From Kappaphycus alvarezii (Eukaryota > Rhodophyta > Florideophyceae > Gigartinales > Solieriaceae): DNA of 64,000 nt. The position numbers and the translations under genes are program-made. A model generated the notes under the pieces. That model saw nothing but the letters and a program-made list of their open reading frames with translations. It made no database searches and was not told the DNA's origin. The stretch lies in assembly GCA_002205965.3 (NCBI GenBank), contig NADL03000697.1, forward strand, positions 620,001-684,000. Reading direction: 5' to 3'. Of this stretch, positions 45,690 through 56,767 are shown piece by piece (the stretch's first letter is position 1; each line of letters starts with the position of its first letter).

Positions 45690-47890
45690 GTTGCATTCGC
45701 AGAAACAGGAATACAATAGTAATTTGTACGGATGACCAACAGTGTCTGTCATGGGTGATACTGACTGACAGTGCAGTATGGTTTATAATTCCAAACTGTC
45801 CGCTTGCCCATGAAAACATACATGTTAAGCTTCTCAATGATAACAGTACGAACATGTACGATTTGGCTTCCAGTACATGCTGACAGGTACTGTGGTTAAA
45901 TAATCGACAGTATCGTACTACCAACAATTTCAGTCTACCCAAGCCGCTACGTACAGTCTAGGTTTCTCTCAGTTCTGAATAAAAGGGGACGTAGAACTGG
46001 ATCGACCAGGCTCTACCTGAACCCTAGTAACTTCATCATACTATTCCTTCAAGATGGTAGCATCGCTTTGCTATTAGGCCGCGCTCTTCCAATACATCTT
46101 CTCCTACGTTCCAGATTTCTGGGAGCTTATGTGTGTCAACATTGAGCATTGATTACTTCGTTTTGTTCGGCTCTCTCTCTGTACTCAAGATTGATCACGA
46201 CCATTGCTTGTTGTGTTGTAATTGAACTCCGATCGCTCGAGAATAAGGAAATCGCGATGGAAGAATCAGAGAAGGCTAAAATCAGACCTCCCGACTCCAA
46301 GTCAGACTACACTCTATGTCGCATTTGCGTCGAGTCTGCTTGCGATGAAAAATCTCACTGGCGCTCTAGGAAGTAAGCAAGCTCCAATTGAGAACAGAAC
46401 AGACGAGCAAGCTCGTGAACATAAGAAGAAGCAGAGATTGGCCAGCAACATAATCATTAGCGCTCTCACGGACAATCCGCTTCGTTTCATGAGGTCAGTT
46501 GTTGGGAATCCGTGTGAGATGAGAGCAAAGCTATATCAGAGGTATGATTCCAAGTCAACTGCCTCGAGAATTTCATATATGAATGAGCTACTCACACTTC
46601 GTTACAGCGATGCTGGTCATGATTTTCATGGCACATTGATAGGATGGGTGGTCTGCTGGAGAAAGTGAAGACCTTGGGCTCTACTATCGACGAATTAATG
46701 GCAGTTGGAACTTTTATCGCATCTATTGAAGCGGATCAGCTGCAGCCAGATACTGCCACAATCAAGACTCTCGCAGAAGACAAGGTCAACTGGGAGAATG
46801 TGAGTGCACGAATCATTGAAGAGCAGCAGACTTTTGTCGCCAATAGGTCGAGCAGTGATCGTGCAAATATTGCTTTGCAAACGGCAAGGAAATGCCAAAT
46901 CTGTGACAAAACTAATCAAACAACTTAACCTGCTTTCTGAATCCTTTTCATCCCAGGAATAAGCTCAACATCTCTAGTGAGTTCGTCAACCAGTTTAAAA
47001 GTCATCAATCTGGAAATCATCCAGGTCTTCATGAGATGTACAGGCAACGGAAAACCTAAATGGACCGCGTCTAAATGAAGAAAGGAATCATCAACATAAT
47101 GTTCATAAAAAGGCAACGAAGTCCTCAAGGTTAAAGACCGAGCAGCAACTGCACGTGCAATGTCTGGCAGTACCAGTGGAAATTACTCTAATTTAAGCCT
47201 TACTGAGAAGCAGGAATTTATATTGATCTTCCAAGCTGCTCTCACATGCCTCACATAACACCTGATATAGGAAATGTTCAGGAAGCCAGGAATTGCAACG
47301 TTCCTATCCTTCTCGGTGATAACTCTAAAGTTGTTTCAAGTCGTCGGGTTATTCGAAAGGTCTCATATTCTGGTGAATGGGGAGTAATTAAGGTGTCTTT
47401 GAGTAATACTAGTCTCTCCTAGACTTGCGATCAGTCTATTCTCAATTCCTGCTTTGGCTACGAAGGTAATTTGTACTCTATTCGCCCCGTAAAGGGAACT
47501 TCTCATTGGTATGCATGATGACTTCCGCATAAGTTTTTAGCACCTAGGCAGGCTGACGGACTTTACTATATTGGTGGAAGTCAGGAAATTTTTAATGTGG
47601 CTGTCAACAGTGATGACTGCTGTGATGAACGTGCGATGATGGCTGTTGTCAGATCTGTTCTCTCTGTAGAGAGCAATGGTAAAAAGGGCTCTATTGGCCA
47701 AGACTGTGGGTTTGGAAGTACCAACGGAACTGTTGATAAATGTGCACAAATATTGTGCAAACCTTTTATCTCAGTCGCTACATCTGCATCTTCGGCAGCT
47801 TCTGCTGTGCTCACAGTAAGCAATCCGCTCGCTGTCACGTACTGTCATGATTCGTCCACTGTAATTGACTGTCGTCTTCGGTAATTACAG
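45690..47890 (+). pseudogene. Ty1/copia gag-protease relic, second of two in tandem
   Basis: Gag begins MEESEKAKIRPP at 46,258. It then reads LASNIIISALTDNPLRFM and AKLYQRYDSKSTASRISYMNEL (46,440-46,590), the UBN2-type copia gag pattern. A further frame 46,644-46,928 ends in CQICDKTN of the zinc knuckle. The protease region (about 47,230-47,400) has lost its active-site box. The last part (47,683-47,738) is repeated at 49,959-50,014, beyond an inserted gypsy fragment. Confidence 0.6.
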
Positions 47891-49958
47891 CTGCGGCTAG
47901 TGGGCCTATTATGGGACCACCGGGTCTACCCGGTCTACTTTTGAAGTCAATAAATACCGGGTGCTGTCCGCATGCGCCCCCGACGGCCTCGGGATACTAC
48001 TCTCTTACCGTCAATCACGATAAACCGGTCGGAGTACGTCACAGTGATCACTACGGCTCTACTTCATCTAGGCACGACGAGTCTTAAGCATTGTGTGCAG
48101 GCATAGACAGCCGGTAACGACGCAACGTCGAGCACACTGATTATGATTCGAACGACTACGTTCAACTTCTAGTTCTGAAGAAGATCTCCACAAAATTTCT
48201 GGCTCTCTAGAGATATCGTCGGCATCATCGAAGTACGTGGCAACTACCTTCGACCACCCACGCCTCAAAGCAGCCAATGCACGTCAATTCGCACCTTTCT
48301 GCGCGCGTATGATCGTACGCTAAGGAGGTGCAGGAGCGCGCCCGCCAGTTAGTCGCGCAACAATTGTCACGAACGAGGTTGTTACTTCAGTCAATCTCAA
48401 GTTCTGCGTCGACGCAGAATGGCTGGAGTCGACGATTGCCCTCGGTTTCATCGACGGCGTGACATCTTACGACGCTCTCACCGAGAAAAAGTTACAAGAC
48501 TTTCGAAAGGCTAGAGCTACTAGTCAAAGAAAGTAGTGACATTAGCCAAGCTGGACAGCATAGTTGCACAAGAACTGTGCATCGACATGCAAGACGCAAA
48601 CGCGACCTCTCGCGTACAGAACTTTTTGTAAAGTATCACACGATACTGCAGAGGAACGGCCTGTCCTGGATCTGAAAGAGAATCAAAAGAGAGCTGTTTA
48701 CCACGTCCTCTCAGCCATCCGTACCACTTCTCTGCATGCCCGACTAGAGTTGGACCTCGAATTTTCGAAGTACGAGTTGCGCAAGGACTTCTAAGGCTTA
48801 TGGAACACGCGATACGACTCTCCGAGGCCTTCCAAATTGTCGATAATGGCAAACCTCAGTCAGTTATGATGAGCACGAAGAAGGGCAAACGCAGCAATCG
48901 CGGCGGGAGCCGACAGGAAGACACTGCTTATTCGTCCGCTAAGTCGAAGCCCTCCAAACAAGCCCCAGCCTGCCTCTACGGACACACAAATCTAAAGTCA
49001 TACGAAATCTTCTGCGAGACTGCCGGGAGTGCCCGGAGGACGAAAAAGCGTCGTTACTCAAGGCCTACGCAGAAGAGAAGGCTCACACGGGCCCATCAAG
49101 ATCAACCCGCGGACATATGCGGGAGCATGCCTAAGTCAAGGATGAACCGGAGGTGTACAAAACTGTTCGGCGGTTGGAAGCACCGAGCAAACCAAAGCTA
49201 GAAGAGAATCCACTTATAGGCACGTCCTCCTCGGTCGTCGTGACCGAGGGCTCCGAGAGCATGACAGCTAATGGACGCACAGACGACGGAACGACGAGTC
49301 CATCGTCTCCCCTAAGCTCGCCGAGCGCGCCGTACTCAACAGCATTGGTAAGATGACAAAGATCGATAAGGTGCATCTGCAGGTCGCGCTCAAGAACACG
49401 TCGGAGGCCGAGACATTCTCCTTTTCACGCTCGTGGACACCGCCAAGAACTGTCCTTCAGCTGTTCACAGGATCGCTCGCGTTGGTTAACGTGACTTTCC
49501 TCGTCGCTGATGACGACTTATCAACCGAAGACCTTCTGGTTGGTCTGCCGGTCTTGCAACACCTCGGCATAGACACAAACAGCATTCACGGGCAGAAACG
49601 TGTGCTGTTGGACGGAACCAACTGTTCAACATACGCAGTCTAACACATGGGACACGAGGCGGACAAGTCAGCCGCCTAATGACCGCACGTCTCAATGGAG
49701 CCCCCACTGCCGACTTCAACTTCACAATGTCAGATAAGCCTGACCGTCCTAAGGTGAACCACCACCAAGTTAGGGACGAGCCAGATCCGTTTCCCGGTAC
49801 CAATCTGCTCGAAACTGTCGATAAGGACCAACATGCCGAAGTCGCCGCGGCCGTCGACAAGATGCTCCGAGACGCGCTTAAAAATGGGTTCCCGGAAGAT
49901 AAGCTGCCCCAACTAGAGCACATTGTGAAGTCGTACATCGACATATTCCGGACAATTG
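47891..49958 (+). pseudogene. Ty3/gypsy gag-protease fragment of another family
   Basis: Plus frames give a gag-like part (48,400-48,530; 48,564-48,794; 48,800-49,201), a stretch that reads as a His/Cys zinc region near 48,960-49,030, and the retropepsin C-terminal half at 49,353-49,643 (LVNVTFLVADDDLSTEDLL, then VGLPVLQHLGID). The segment leading to an RT follows (49,679-49,960, ending in LEHIVKSYIDIFRT), but the RT itself is absent. The active-site D-S/T-G is not visible. The pattern recalls gypsy elements of oomycetes and algae. Higher GC than its surroundings. Confidence 0.55.
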
Positions 49959-50014
49959 AAAAGGGCTCTACTGGTCAAGACTGTGGTTTTGGAAGTACCA
50001 ACGCAACTGTTGAT
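49959..50014. repeat. 56-bp direct repeat of 47,683-47,738
   Basis: AAGGGCTCTACTGGTCAAGA onward matches the copia relic 2.2 kb to the left at about 50 of 56 bases. It is too long to be a normal target-site duplication and probably marks a recombination or a nested insertion boundary. Confidence 0.6.
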
Positions 50015-50252
50015 ACAGATACAAACTTAACTAGTTCATTGATTTCCGCGGAAGACCCTTCGATGATGATAGCCTAAAAAGTACTGTTCTTTATAATGTA
50101 TCGATGTAGATAGCCATGTAACTAATCTTGATGCTGTGCAAACGCATCCAAAGAGCTAATCTGAAATGATTACACATCTATGTGTCTCCTAGCAGACTAC
50201 AGATAGTGTGTCTACAAACTTTTTATCTTTAAGTTTATCGAATATCTCATCT

Positions 50253-52190
50253 AGTATGAAAGCATCACCTTTAATGATCAATACTCAGGAGACCGCTAGC
50301 GCCATACAGCGCAGGGCCTGGGACTACACAACAGGGGCCAAATCGGTGGTTTGGTCAAGACGCCGCCGATTAACGGACGTAGCAACGTATTGGACAATCA
50401 AGCATACGAATCTAACGAGGAGCGAATGTTTTGATATAATGAAAATTGTAGGTATTCTTTGGCATGCTGCGCTGGCTGAATTGGCGTGCTGCGCTGGCTG
50501 AGTTGGCGTGCTGCGCTGGCTGAGCTGTCACTGTACTTTCAATTATTGTTTTAATCACTTTTAGAGGGATGCTTTGCACTGTACTGTGGCGGTGCAGATT
50601 TCGCACATAGGTACTGTATAGGTGCTACAGAATGTGAGGGTTGAAAACTCTATATAAGAGGCTGTTTGCATGAAATGGTAGGACTACTTGGAAGCCAGCA
50701 TACCCGAGCGGGGCGCTCAACAAGTTAAGTCAAAAACAAAGCATAAAGGAAGTTTGCAGACAACTTAAAGCCAGGTCCCGACTAGTAGGAAGTTGAGAGT
50801 CAACTTCAGACCCAAGAAAACTTTTTCTTACGCTGGTCGCAGAGCGTCAGTGGTAGACCCTGCCCCTTTAATACTTGCTTGTAACTTCCTCAACTCTCTT
50901 CTATATACACTCCCTTTTGTTCGTTAAACAATACCACGGTAGCACTTTTGTCGCTCGCAACACCTCCTTCTCAGGGTAATTGGTTCTGAGGATCTCTTCC
51001 GCCGCCGATATACCCCTATCATATTTCTCGGCGGCAACAGAGGTACCACGCTTGTTGGCGAGGAAGTAGGCGAATGTTGCACGGCTTGATCAAACCCCGG
51101 TTCAATGCAACCATAGACATCAGCAACCATGGGGTGAAGGTCCAGTCCGCAGTATTCGCGTAAAGTATGGTAATGGTGGCGTTTCTCTGATTATTTCTTG
51201 GAGATATGGCCATGTGGAGGAAAGAACGAAAACTGGATGAGTGCGGACTGATGACGGAGACATCAAAAGCCTGCGGACTGGCAGCGAACTCGGAGTCAGT
51301 AGTAACCACATCTAGGTGGAGCTGGGTCGCGAAGAAGCAGAAGGATTAATGCGGTCAATTCGAGCCTGTCGTTCCTCTCTGGTCAGTTGGGAGGCCGCAA
51401 GGAACCCAGAAGAAGGATGTGGAGGATCTGGAAAGCGCTGCTCCCGAGAAACGCGAACACCGTGGAGTAGAGCAGTATGGCGGATGGACCGAGCTAGCTC
51501 GTCACGAAGTGCGTCGTGGCGGCGAACATTACCGGCGCCAGTACTGCCCACCATGGCGTGATGACCATGGACATCTAGCATGGCAGTTGAACGGGAACAT
51601 ATGGTGCATGAACGGGATCCAGAGAACAGTCGCTCGCCGAGACGTAAACAGACCGTAGTAATCCGGACTTCAGGAGAAGCGCGGGCACCGTTACCGCTGA
51701 GTGGAAGAGTGGAGAAGGGTAATGAGGACGAGGAAGCAGTGGTAAATACATGACGCGTTTTGGAAACGGGGGTGAGGGATGCCGTGAAGCGATCATACTT
51801 GTAGTCCACGAGCTCAGTAGTCAGTGCATGCTGGAAGCCACGAGGGGGGAACCCGGGGGATTCCTGATGGCCTGACGAAAGCAATTGACTAGGATTGCAA
51901 GCAAGACGGAAGGTATGGGGCAGCTGAGAACGGAGAGAAGCGAGTGGAGCGGAAATCAGTTGACAGGCGGGGAACGCAGAATATAGAAGGAGGACAGATG
52001 GGAGGCTGGCGACAACAGAACCGAGGTAGGCCGCGTTGGCTATCCAGGAGGCAGGGGTAAGTCCTATACCACCCTTGAGGAAGGGAAATTGAGCGAAATG
52101 CCAGGCGTCATCCGACAGTCTCACATGCGTATCTTCGAACACCCTATCCATCTAGTACGGTAAAATTAGTTATTCCGCTCGTGTAGACAC
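50253..52190 (-). pseudogene. LINE C-terminal half, minus strand, with solo LTR inside
   Basis: The open minus frame 52,151-51,312 (279 codons) starts with the end of the RT/thumb: FPFLKGGIGLTPASWIANAA (family form L-x-x-GGLGL ... AA-x-x-S). It then has a zinc-binding stretch with HGHHAMVGSTGAGNVRRHDA. After 51,310 another frame gives DSEFAASPQAFDVSVISP and the C-terminal helices (to about 51,030). The copy is interrupted at 51,021/50,432 by a solo LTR and resumes with the 3' UTR to 50,253. It corresponds to 33,325-33,768 on the plus strand. Confidence 0.65.
50432..51021 (+). mobile_element. solo LTR inserted in the LINE
   Basis: The 590-base body starts TGATA and ends TATCA (a 5-bp terminal inverted repeat with the TG...CA of LTRs). 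It is flanked by TGTTT (50,427-50,431) and TATTT (51,022-51,026), a 5-bp target duplication with one change. The uninterrupted target is seen in the homologous LINE at about 33,590. Inside are three copies of a 22-base unit (GGCGTGCTGCGCTGGCTGAG) at about 50,460-50,523 and a TATATAAG box at 50,651-50,658. Related LTR sequence is at 41,280-41,540 and, more diverged, 59,760-60,055. Confidence 0.75.
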
Positions 52191-52307
52191 CGTATAGAGC
52201 CCCTTTTGATCTCATAGCCCTCGCCACATAACGACTGACCCCTTTCCCCCTTCCATGAAGATTCCTCTCCCAGTTGCACCCACAGCAAACACACTCCCTA
52301 TTTCCCC

Positions 52308-52830
52308 GATTTCAAAAACATACCCGCTCTTGTGCCTGGTATGGTTTCTACTGGGCTTTTGTGGCCTTTATATTTTTAAATAAAAATTAATTGTATACAG
52401 TAGATCTGATATGATTTACTTTTTTTGAATTTTTGTTGTGTTTGGTGCGCTGGGCAGAGGGTGCGACTTTCTTCCGGCGCCTTTCTACGTTCGCTGCTGC
52501 CCGTCGAGGCACCACTCCCCAATGGGAGCTGCACCTCCTAATCACGCGCTTTGTTTTCTGCTTGCATGGGTTGCAAGCGCGTCAGGTTCTTACCAGACGC
52601 ATTTCCGATTTTTCCCTCTCATCCCCTTCGCATGTTAGTTTCTCTGTCATCCCTCTCAGCATGTTCTCCCACATGCTTTTTCCACATCCCGTAAAGATTC
52701 CACACACAAGCAATGTCGTACGAAATGATAGCTCACGTGGCTACGACTTATCCCGCGTAACGCGTTAGGCGCGTGGATATAACCGACGACATCTTCCATG
52801 CATTAAAATAACCCAAAAATTTCTCCGTGG
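52308..52830 (+). repeat. LINE 3' end and tails
   Basis: 52,308-52,378 repeats 33,852-33,926. 52,430-52,720 is an inverted copy of 36,000-36,310 (end of a LINE ORF plus 3' UTR). 52,740-52,830 is the tail GACTTATCCCGC ... CCATGCATTAAAATAACCC, also at 15,090-15,240 and 54,012-54,150. Confidence 0.5.
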
Positions 52831-52867
52831 CTAGATAAGACATGGTTCACTCAAGTGTAAAATGCGG

Positions 52868-53300
52868 GGAAATGGGGGTTAATTAACTGTGGCAGATATG
52901 TGGGTTGGTACCCAGTAAATTTGTACCGGAGCGTAGATAACGTATCATGGTCAAGCCAATTGTGAAACCGTACAATGCGTCGAAAAGTGTAGATGGCATT
53001 CCAATCTACCAGAAGGTGGAAGGGAGGCCAGCCAGCAAACAAGCGGCGTTGGAGGTTACTGTCAATGCGGAGTGCCGCTGTAAAAGAATGCCTCTAACCT
53101 TCGAAAACCGTTCCATTGCGCGGGTGGCAACAGTTCTCGCGAGTTCCTTGACGACGGAGAACGCCGCCGGATGCCATCCTCCAAGCGTTGAGATGGGAAC
53201 AGGAACCAGCCTGTTTCTCCCAGGCAGCTAAGCAAGGAATCCTTGGTATTTCCGCTGCTTCTCTGCGTTAGCTGCGTTGAGGCTTGTGAGTGGGTTGAGA
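52868..53300 (-). pseudogene. LINE C-terminus joined to its 163-base 3' tail
   Basis: On the minus strand from about 53,300: AEKQRKYQGFL, VPVPISTLGGWHPAAFSV, RAMERFSKVRGILLQRH, SNAACLLAGLP. It continues directly into the tail sequence (53,035-52,868) that stands alone with target duplications at 20,550 and 42,988. This join identifies the tail as a LINE 3' UTR. Confidence 0.6.
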
Positions 53301-53640
53301 GCCCTGGCTCTTGCGTGGGAGGGAACGAGCGGGTTGACAAAGGTTACGTCGAAATAATCCGTGCCACCTTGTAAAATGCTACCGGTGTGGTGAACATTTA
53401 TTTATTCTCCTGACTAAAAGCCGCCTAGAGGGCTATGTTGTCAGGGTACTCGCTGCATTGCACCGGATGCAGTTCGACTCCGTTATAGAGACACTTGGAA
53501 ACTTGAGAAGGGTCTTTCCTCATTACTTATTTTGAGTGCACAACATTTAGAAATGGTTAACACGTTGAGATCATCATTTCAGTGTGAGCAGAAGCCGTGA
53601 ACCATCGACGACAGTTAATGCATTAGATATATACACATGA
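53301..53640. other. spacer, nothing recognised
   Basis: No frame or repeat of note. Confidence 0.35.
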
Positions 53641-53865
53641 GAGGGGTAAAGGTTCGGGTGTTTTACTCTTGGGAAATATGTTCGATCTATGCTGCAGTTT
53701 TTCAGGCAACCACAGTCGACTTAAAAGGGCATGCCGACACAGCAGTGGGGGAGGAACTACGCTCCCTAAAGGCCCATTTAAGGCCTGCCATCAAGCAGGC
53801 CGCATTGGACATGACGGCTACTACAGCTTGCCTTTGCATGAGTGCCTTTAAGCGTTCGCCTTGTT
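53641..53865 (-). pseudogene. LINE last codons plus 115-base tail
   Basis: On the minus strand the coding end (MSNAACLMAGL) at about 53,825-53,765 is followed by the tail that ends near 53,641 (family TTTCCCC end). Same organisation as 28,440-28,700 and 58,207-58,440. Confidence 0.5.
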
Positions 53866-54011
53866 CGTTGTCTTACAGCTTGCCTGTTGTACCCCGTCAT
53901 CCACACAGAAGACAACAAAGAAATTTTTCACACATGACTCGCCGTTTGGGAGGCCTTGAGCCGGCTTTTTGGGTAATTTTAGAGGTATTACTGGGCACCC
54001 TGTAGGATATT

Positions 54012-54150
54012 CCGGGCCACAACCGACCATATTTTTCAAATATTAAATCACCCCACATTTCCCCCCTTTACCACAGACATATGCAGGGGGGGAATTTTTG
54101 GGTTATTTTAATGCATGGAAGATGTGGTCGGTCATATGCAGGTGCAACAT
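54012..54150. repeat. foldback pair of LINE tails
   Basis: Arms of about 46 bases (ACCGACCATATTTTTCAAAT... and, inverted, ACCGACCACATCTTCCATGC...) face each other around a spacer of about 30 bases. Each arm is the tail ending AACCCAAAAATTTCCCC. Confidence 0.5.
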
Positions 54151-54545
54151 GCATAGTCTTGAGTACCCCACTGTAACAAACCTAAAACAATTAAGTTTGA
54201 ATAGGGTGGCTAAACTCTGCATGTTGTGGGGCGCGACATAATACAGACGCCGCACAAGTGGACCAAATCGCATAACTAAGCTGCTGATAAAGCCGAGTCT
54301 TCACTCCTCCCGCCGAGCATGCGCTGCGGGTTGCGACAGCGGCAGCGTATTCGTCGATTACCTTCAACGTCGTCGCAGACGGCGATCCAAGTGAGTCGAA
54401 GGCTAGCGGCACAAACTTCCATCCCAGTTTTGATCGTCCTGGGAGGGCTTCACTGGGGATGGCTGCTACTTTGCTGGCAAGCTCCCTATTTTCCGTCTTT
54501 CCGCTGCATTGGCAACGGCGCGCGCCTCACGCGCGCCAATGGACA
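54151..54545 (-). pseudogene. LINE C-terminal fragment
   Basis: On the minus strand, REARAVANAAERRK near 54,525-54,480 is followed after a frame change by VPLAFDSLGSPSATTLKVID and KTRLYQQLSYAIWSTCAASV (54,412-54,230). The last stretch parallels TRIYQRISSALWSSVA of the LINE at 13,080, so these two belong to one subfamily. Confidence 0.55.
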
Positions 54546-54589
54546 TGAACCCCTCTTGGAATGGCGTTTTCATTCATTACTGTTACTAG

Positions 54590-54725
54590 TGCTAGCATTC
54601 GACAGCAATGATTTGTACTTTGCTTCGACCATCGGTACATGTATTGAATATGACATCCACATTTACGACTCAAAATGGGTTTCAGCCAATCCATACAGTA
54701 CATCTCAATAAACCCCCTTTTTTCC
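54590..54725 (+). repeat. LINE-type 3' tail with AATAAA
   Basis: Second long copy of the tail at 32,700-32,835, ending CCATACAGTACATCTC and AATAAA. Confidence 0.5.
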
Positions 54726-54865
54726 CACTTTAGCATCAGCTCTCCAAAGGAAAGATCATGGACTTCGGCATTTATATCTACACCTTCACAGCAGTATCAG
54801 TAGTGAAAAAGGATGTAGTGAAAATGGCGTCAGTTATTGTACAGTATATTGAAAAATGGCGTCAG

Positions 54866-54981
54866 TTATTCCCCATTACTGTGTCGATATACCCTTTTTT
54901 AGTCGATTGTGGTTGTCTGGAAAACCATGGGATAGATCGGATATATCTTCCAAGAGTAAAACACCCAAACCTTTTCCCGTT
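54866..54981 (+). repeat. 115-base LINE tail
   Basis: Tail copy flanked by GTTATT on both sides (possible 6-bp target duplication). A 19-base word AAAATGGCGTCAGTTATT occurs twice just upstream. Confidence 0.5.
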
Positions 54982-55342
54982 ATTGTCATAAAGTAATTAT
55001 CCATCGGAGGGAAAAGGCGGTTCAAAGTCTAAGGTTGGCATACTTTAAAGAAAGTATGAAAACAATTACGAGGTACAAAAGGGGGAACACGGGGGGTTCA
55101 GTTACTGTAACAGATAAGCAGGCTGATACCCAGTCAACTTGCGTGGATGTACGTACGAAAAATTCCCCCTTGTACGTGCGTGAACAAAAGTGTTTGGTAA
55201 GAGGTCGTCAAATAATCTCATTCTGCAGCTTCATTACAACAGCTGCAACTGTGAATGATTCTGTATGAGGTGTACGATTTCCGATAGTATCTACAGCGAC
55301 ATGAAATTTTAGTAATGGAAAACGTATCATTTTGCGCGACAC

Positions 55343-55477
55343 AATGCGATAAGTTCTTCCCCATTACGGTGTCGGTATACCCTTTTTGAGTCGATTGTGG
55401 TTGTCTGGAAAACCATGGGATAGATCGGATATACCTTCCAACAGTAAAACACCCAAACGTTTCCCCAAATGCGATAA
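55343..55477 (+). mobile_element. 5'-truncated LINE tail with 10-bp target duplication
   Basis: The body 55,353-55,467 is flanked by perfect AATGCGATAA repeats (55,343-55,352 and 55,468-55,477). The body is the tail found after LINE codons at 28,576, 53,757 and 58,330. Confidence 0.75.
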
Positions 55478-55754
55478 CGTGAAGCTAAACTACTCAAAAA
55501 CGGTTAAAGCAAATGCATTATCTAACATGATTGTGTGGAAAGAAGAACTTTAATCCATATAGTATGTACTGCTGTTCTTGACCAGACACATTACCATATT
55601 GATGGAGAAATTTCACTATGGAAGGAATCAATGGTTTTCTTCATCAATGCCATGGAAAGGGGTACCGCCTGCCGTAAATTGAACACTGAAACAAATCTCC
55701 CACAAAATAGACAGGAACATCCACCTCGCTATTCTTCTCGGCACTATTCCATTT

Positions 55755-55865
55755 CCTCCCCCATTGCTGTGCTGGTATACCTTTTGAGTCGACTGTGGTT
55801 GTCTAGAAAACTTTCGGATAGATCGAATATATCTTCCACGAGTAAAGCATCGAAACCTTTCCCCC
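55755..55865 (+). repeat. 115-base LINE tail
   Basis: Third tail copy within 1 kb, more diverged (GAGTAAAGCATCGAAACC); no clear target duplication. Confidence 0.45.
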
Positions 55866-56291
55866 TCTCTATTCTGTACAATGTGCAAATCTGCAGTACA
55901 AACTCACGAGCACGCTCAGATACGTGGATTGAGCGATGTGACATCTTTGTCGCCCCACTCCCACATCTTATGCCTCTGCTGTTACGCACTCCCCCTGATG
56001 ATAACAATATCACCGACCCTAACTGTGATCCCTTCGAGATTCTCTTCTAGCCTTCACTTCACCTCTCAAGACCACTGCCATTATAGTATACCGAACCTGC
56101 AAGTCCAGAATATTTCTAAAATCCCAGAGGGCTCGTTACGAAAAACCTTGGGACCTTTACAAAACGTTGGCGATATCATTGCGTGGGACCATCAGAAAAC
56201 TTAATCTCGTTGCCACTCTCGCTGTATGCATTTGTTGTCTTGTAAAAATCATAAACACCAATCCTCTACTACATGCAACTCCCTTTTTTTC

Positions 56292-56299
56292 TATATAAA
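56292..56299 (+). promoter_or_regulatory. TATA box of the secreted-protein gene
   Basis: TATATAAA after a T-run, 127-134 bases before the ATG at 56,426, conserved in copy 1 although the flanks have diverged. Confidence 0.6.
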
Positions 56300-56425
56300 G
56301 CTCCCTCATGAAGTCTTTTGCACTGATGCCTCACAGTTCCCTTGTATCAACAAACTGCCTCAACAATTGCCTCAACTGGTACAACGAATCCCTGTTCGTC
56401 CTGTCTGTGCGCCAGAAAATCAAAA

Positions 56426-56767
56426 ATGAGTTCAATCCTTTACGCTCTTCTCGTTATCCTCTTGTTTTCCTTGCTCAATGCAGCTCCTCTCGGCACTGAT
56501 GATGAGGCTCACAGTCTCAGTACCGACCCGGAAGCTTCGGAGAATATCCGTCGTAACCAGATATCCTTGAGCACGTCTCATGAAAATCCCACACAACGTG
56601 ATGTTGTCTCAACCGGCATCGATGGTGACCTACTCGGGGATCATGTGTCAATGCGATCGAAGAAGTCGAAAAAATCGAAGGAATCCAAGAAATCCAAGAA
56701 ATCCAAACATCATGACTACTACCATGGCCACTACTATTACCACCACGGCCACCATTACCATCACTGA
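56426..56767 (+). CDS. small secreted protein with Lys/Ser block and His/Tyr tail
   Basis: Intact frame of 113 residues. Residues 1-20 are a clear signal peptide (hydrophobic core ILYALLVILLFSLL, cleavage after NAA). Residues 21-40 are acidic. A dibasic site (RR, 42-43) may mark a propeptide. Residues 78-94 are an SKK/SKE repeat with net charge about +9, and 95-113 are made only of His, Tyr, Asp and Gly. I chose this ATG because it starts the signal peptide; an upstream in-frame ATG at 56,342 would bury it. The design (secreted, polycationic Lys/Ser followed by a metal-binding-type His/Tyr tail) recalls mineral- or matrix-binding proteins such as silaffins only in composition, not in sequence. 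The role is unknown; extracellular matrix, metal binding or antimicrobial defence are guesses. It sits in a duplicated segment; the other copy is broken. Confidence 0.6.
   Translation: MSSILYALLVILLFSLLNAAPLGTDDEAHSLSTDPEASENIRRNQISLSTSHENPTQRDVVSTGIDGDLLGDHVSMRSKKSKKSKESKKSKKSKHHDYYHGHYYYHHGHHYHH

Noticed and set aside
53460-53490. tRNA gene or pol III B box (AGTTCGACTCC)
   Set aside because: Neither a T-arm nor an acceptor stem can be folded around it.
54012-54150. MITE with 46-bp terminal inverted repeats
   Set aside because: Each arm is a LINE 3' tail found singly elsewhere; no TA or other short target duplication was seen. Kept as a foldback pair of tails.
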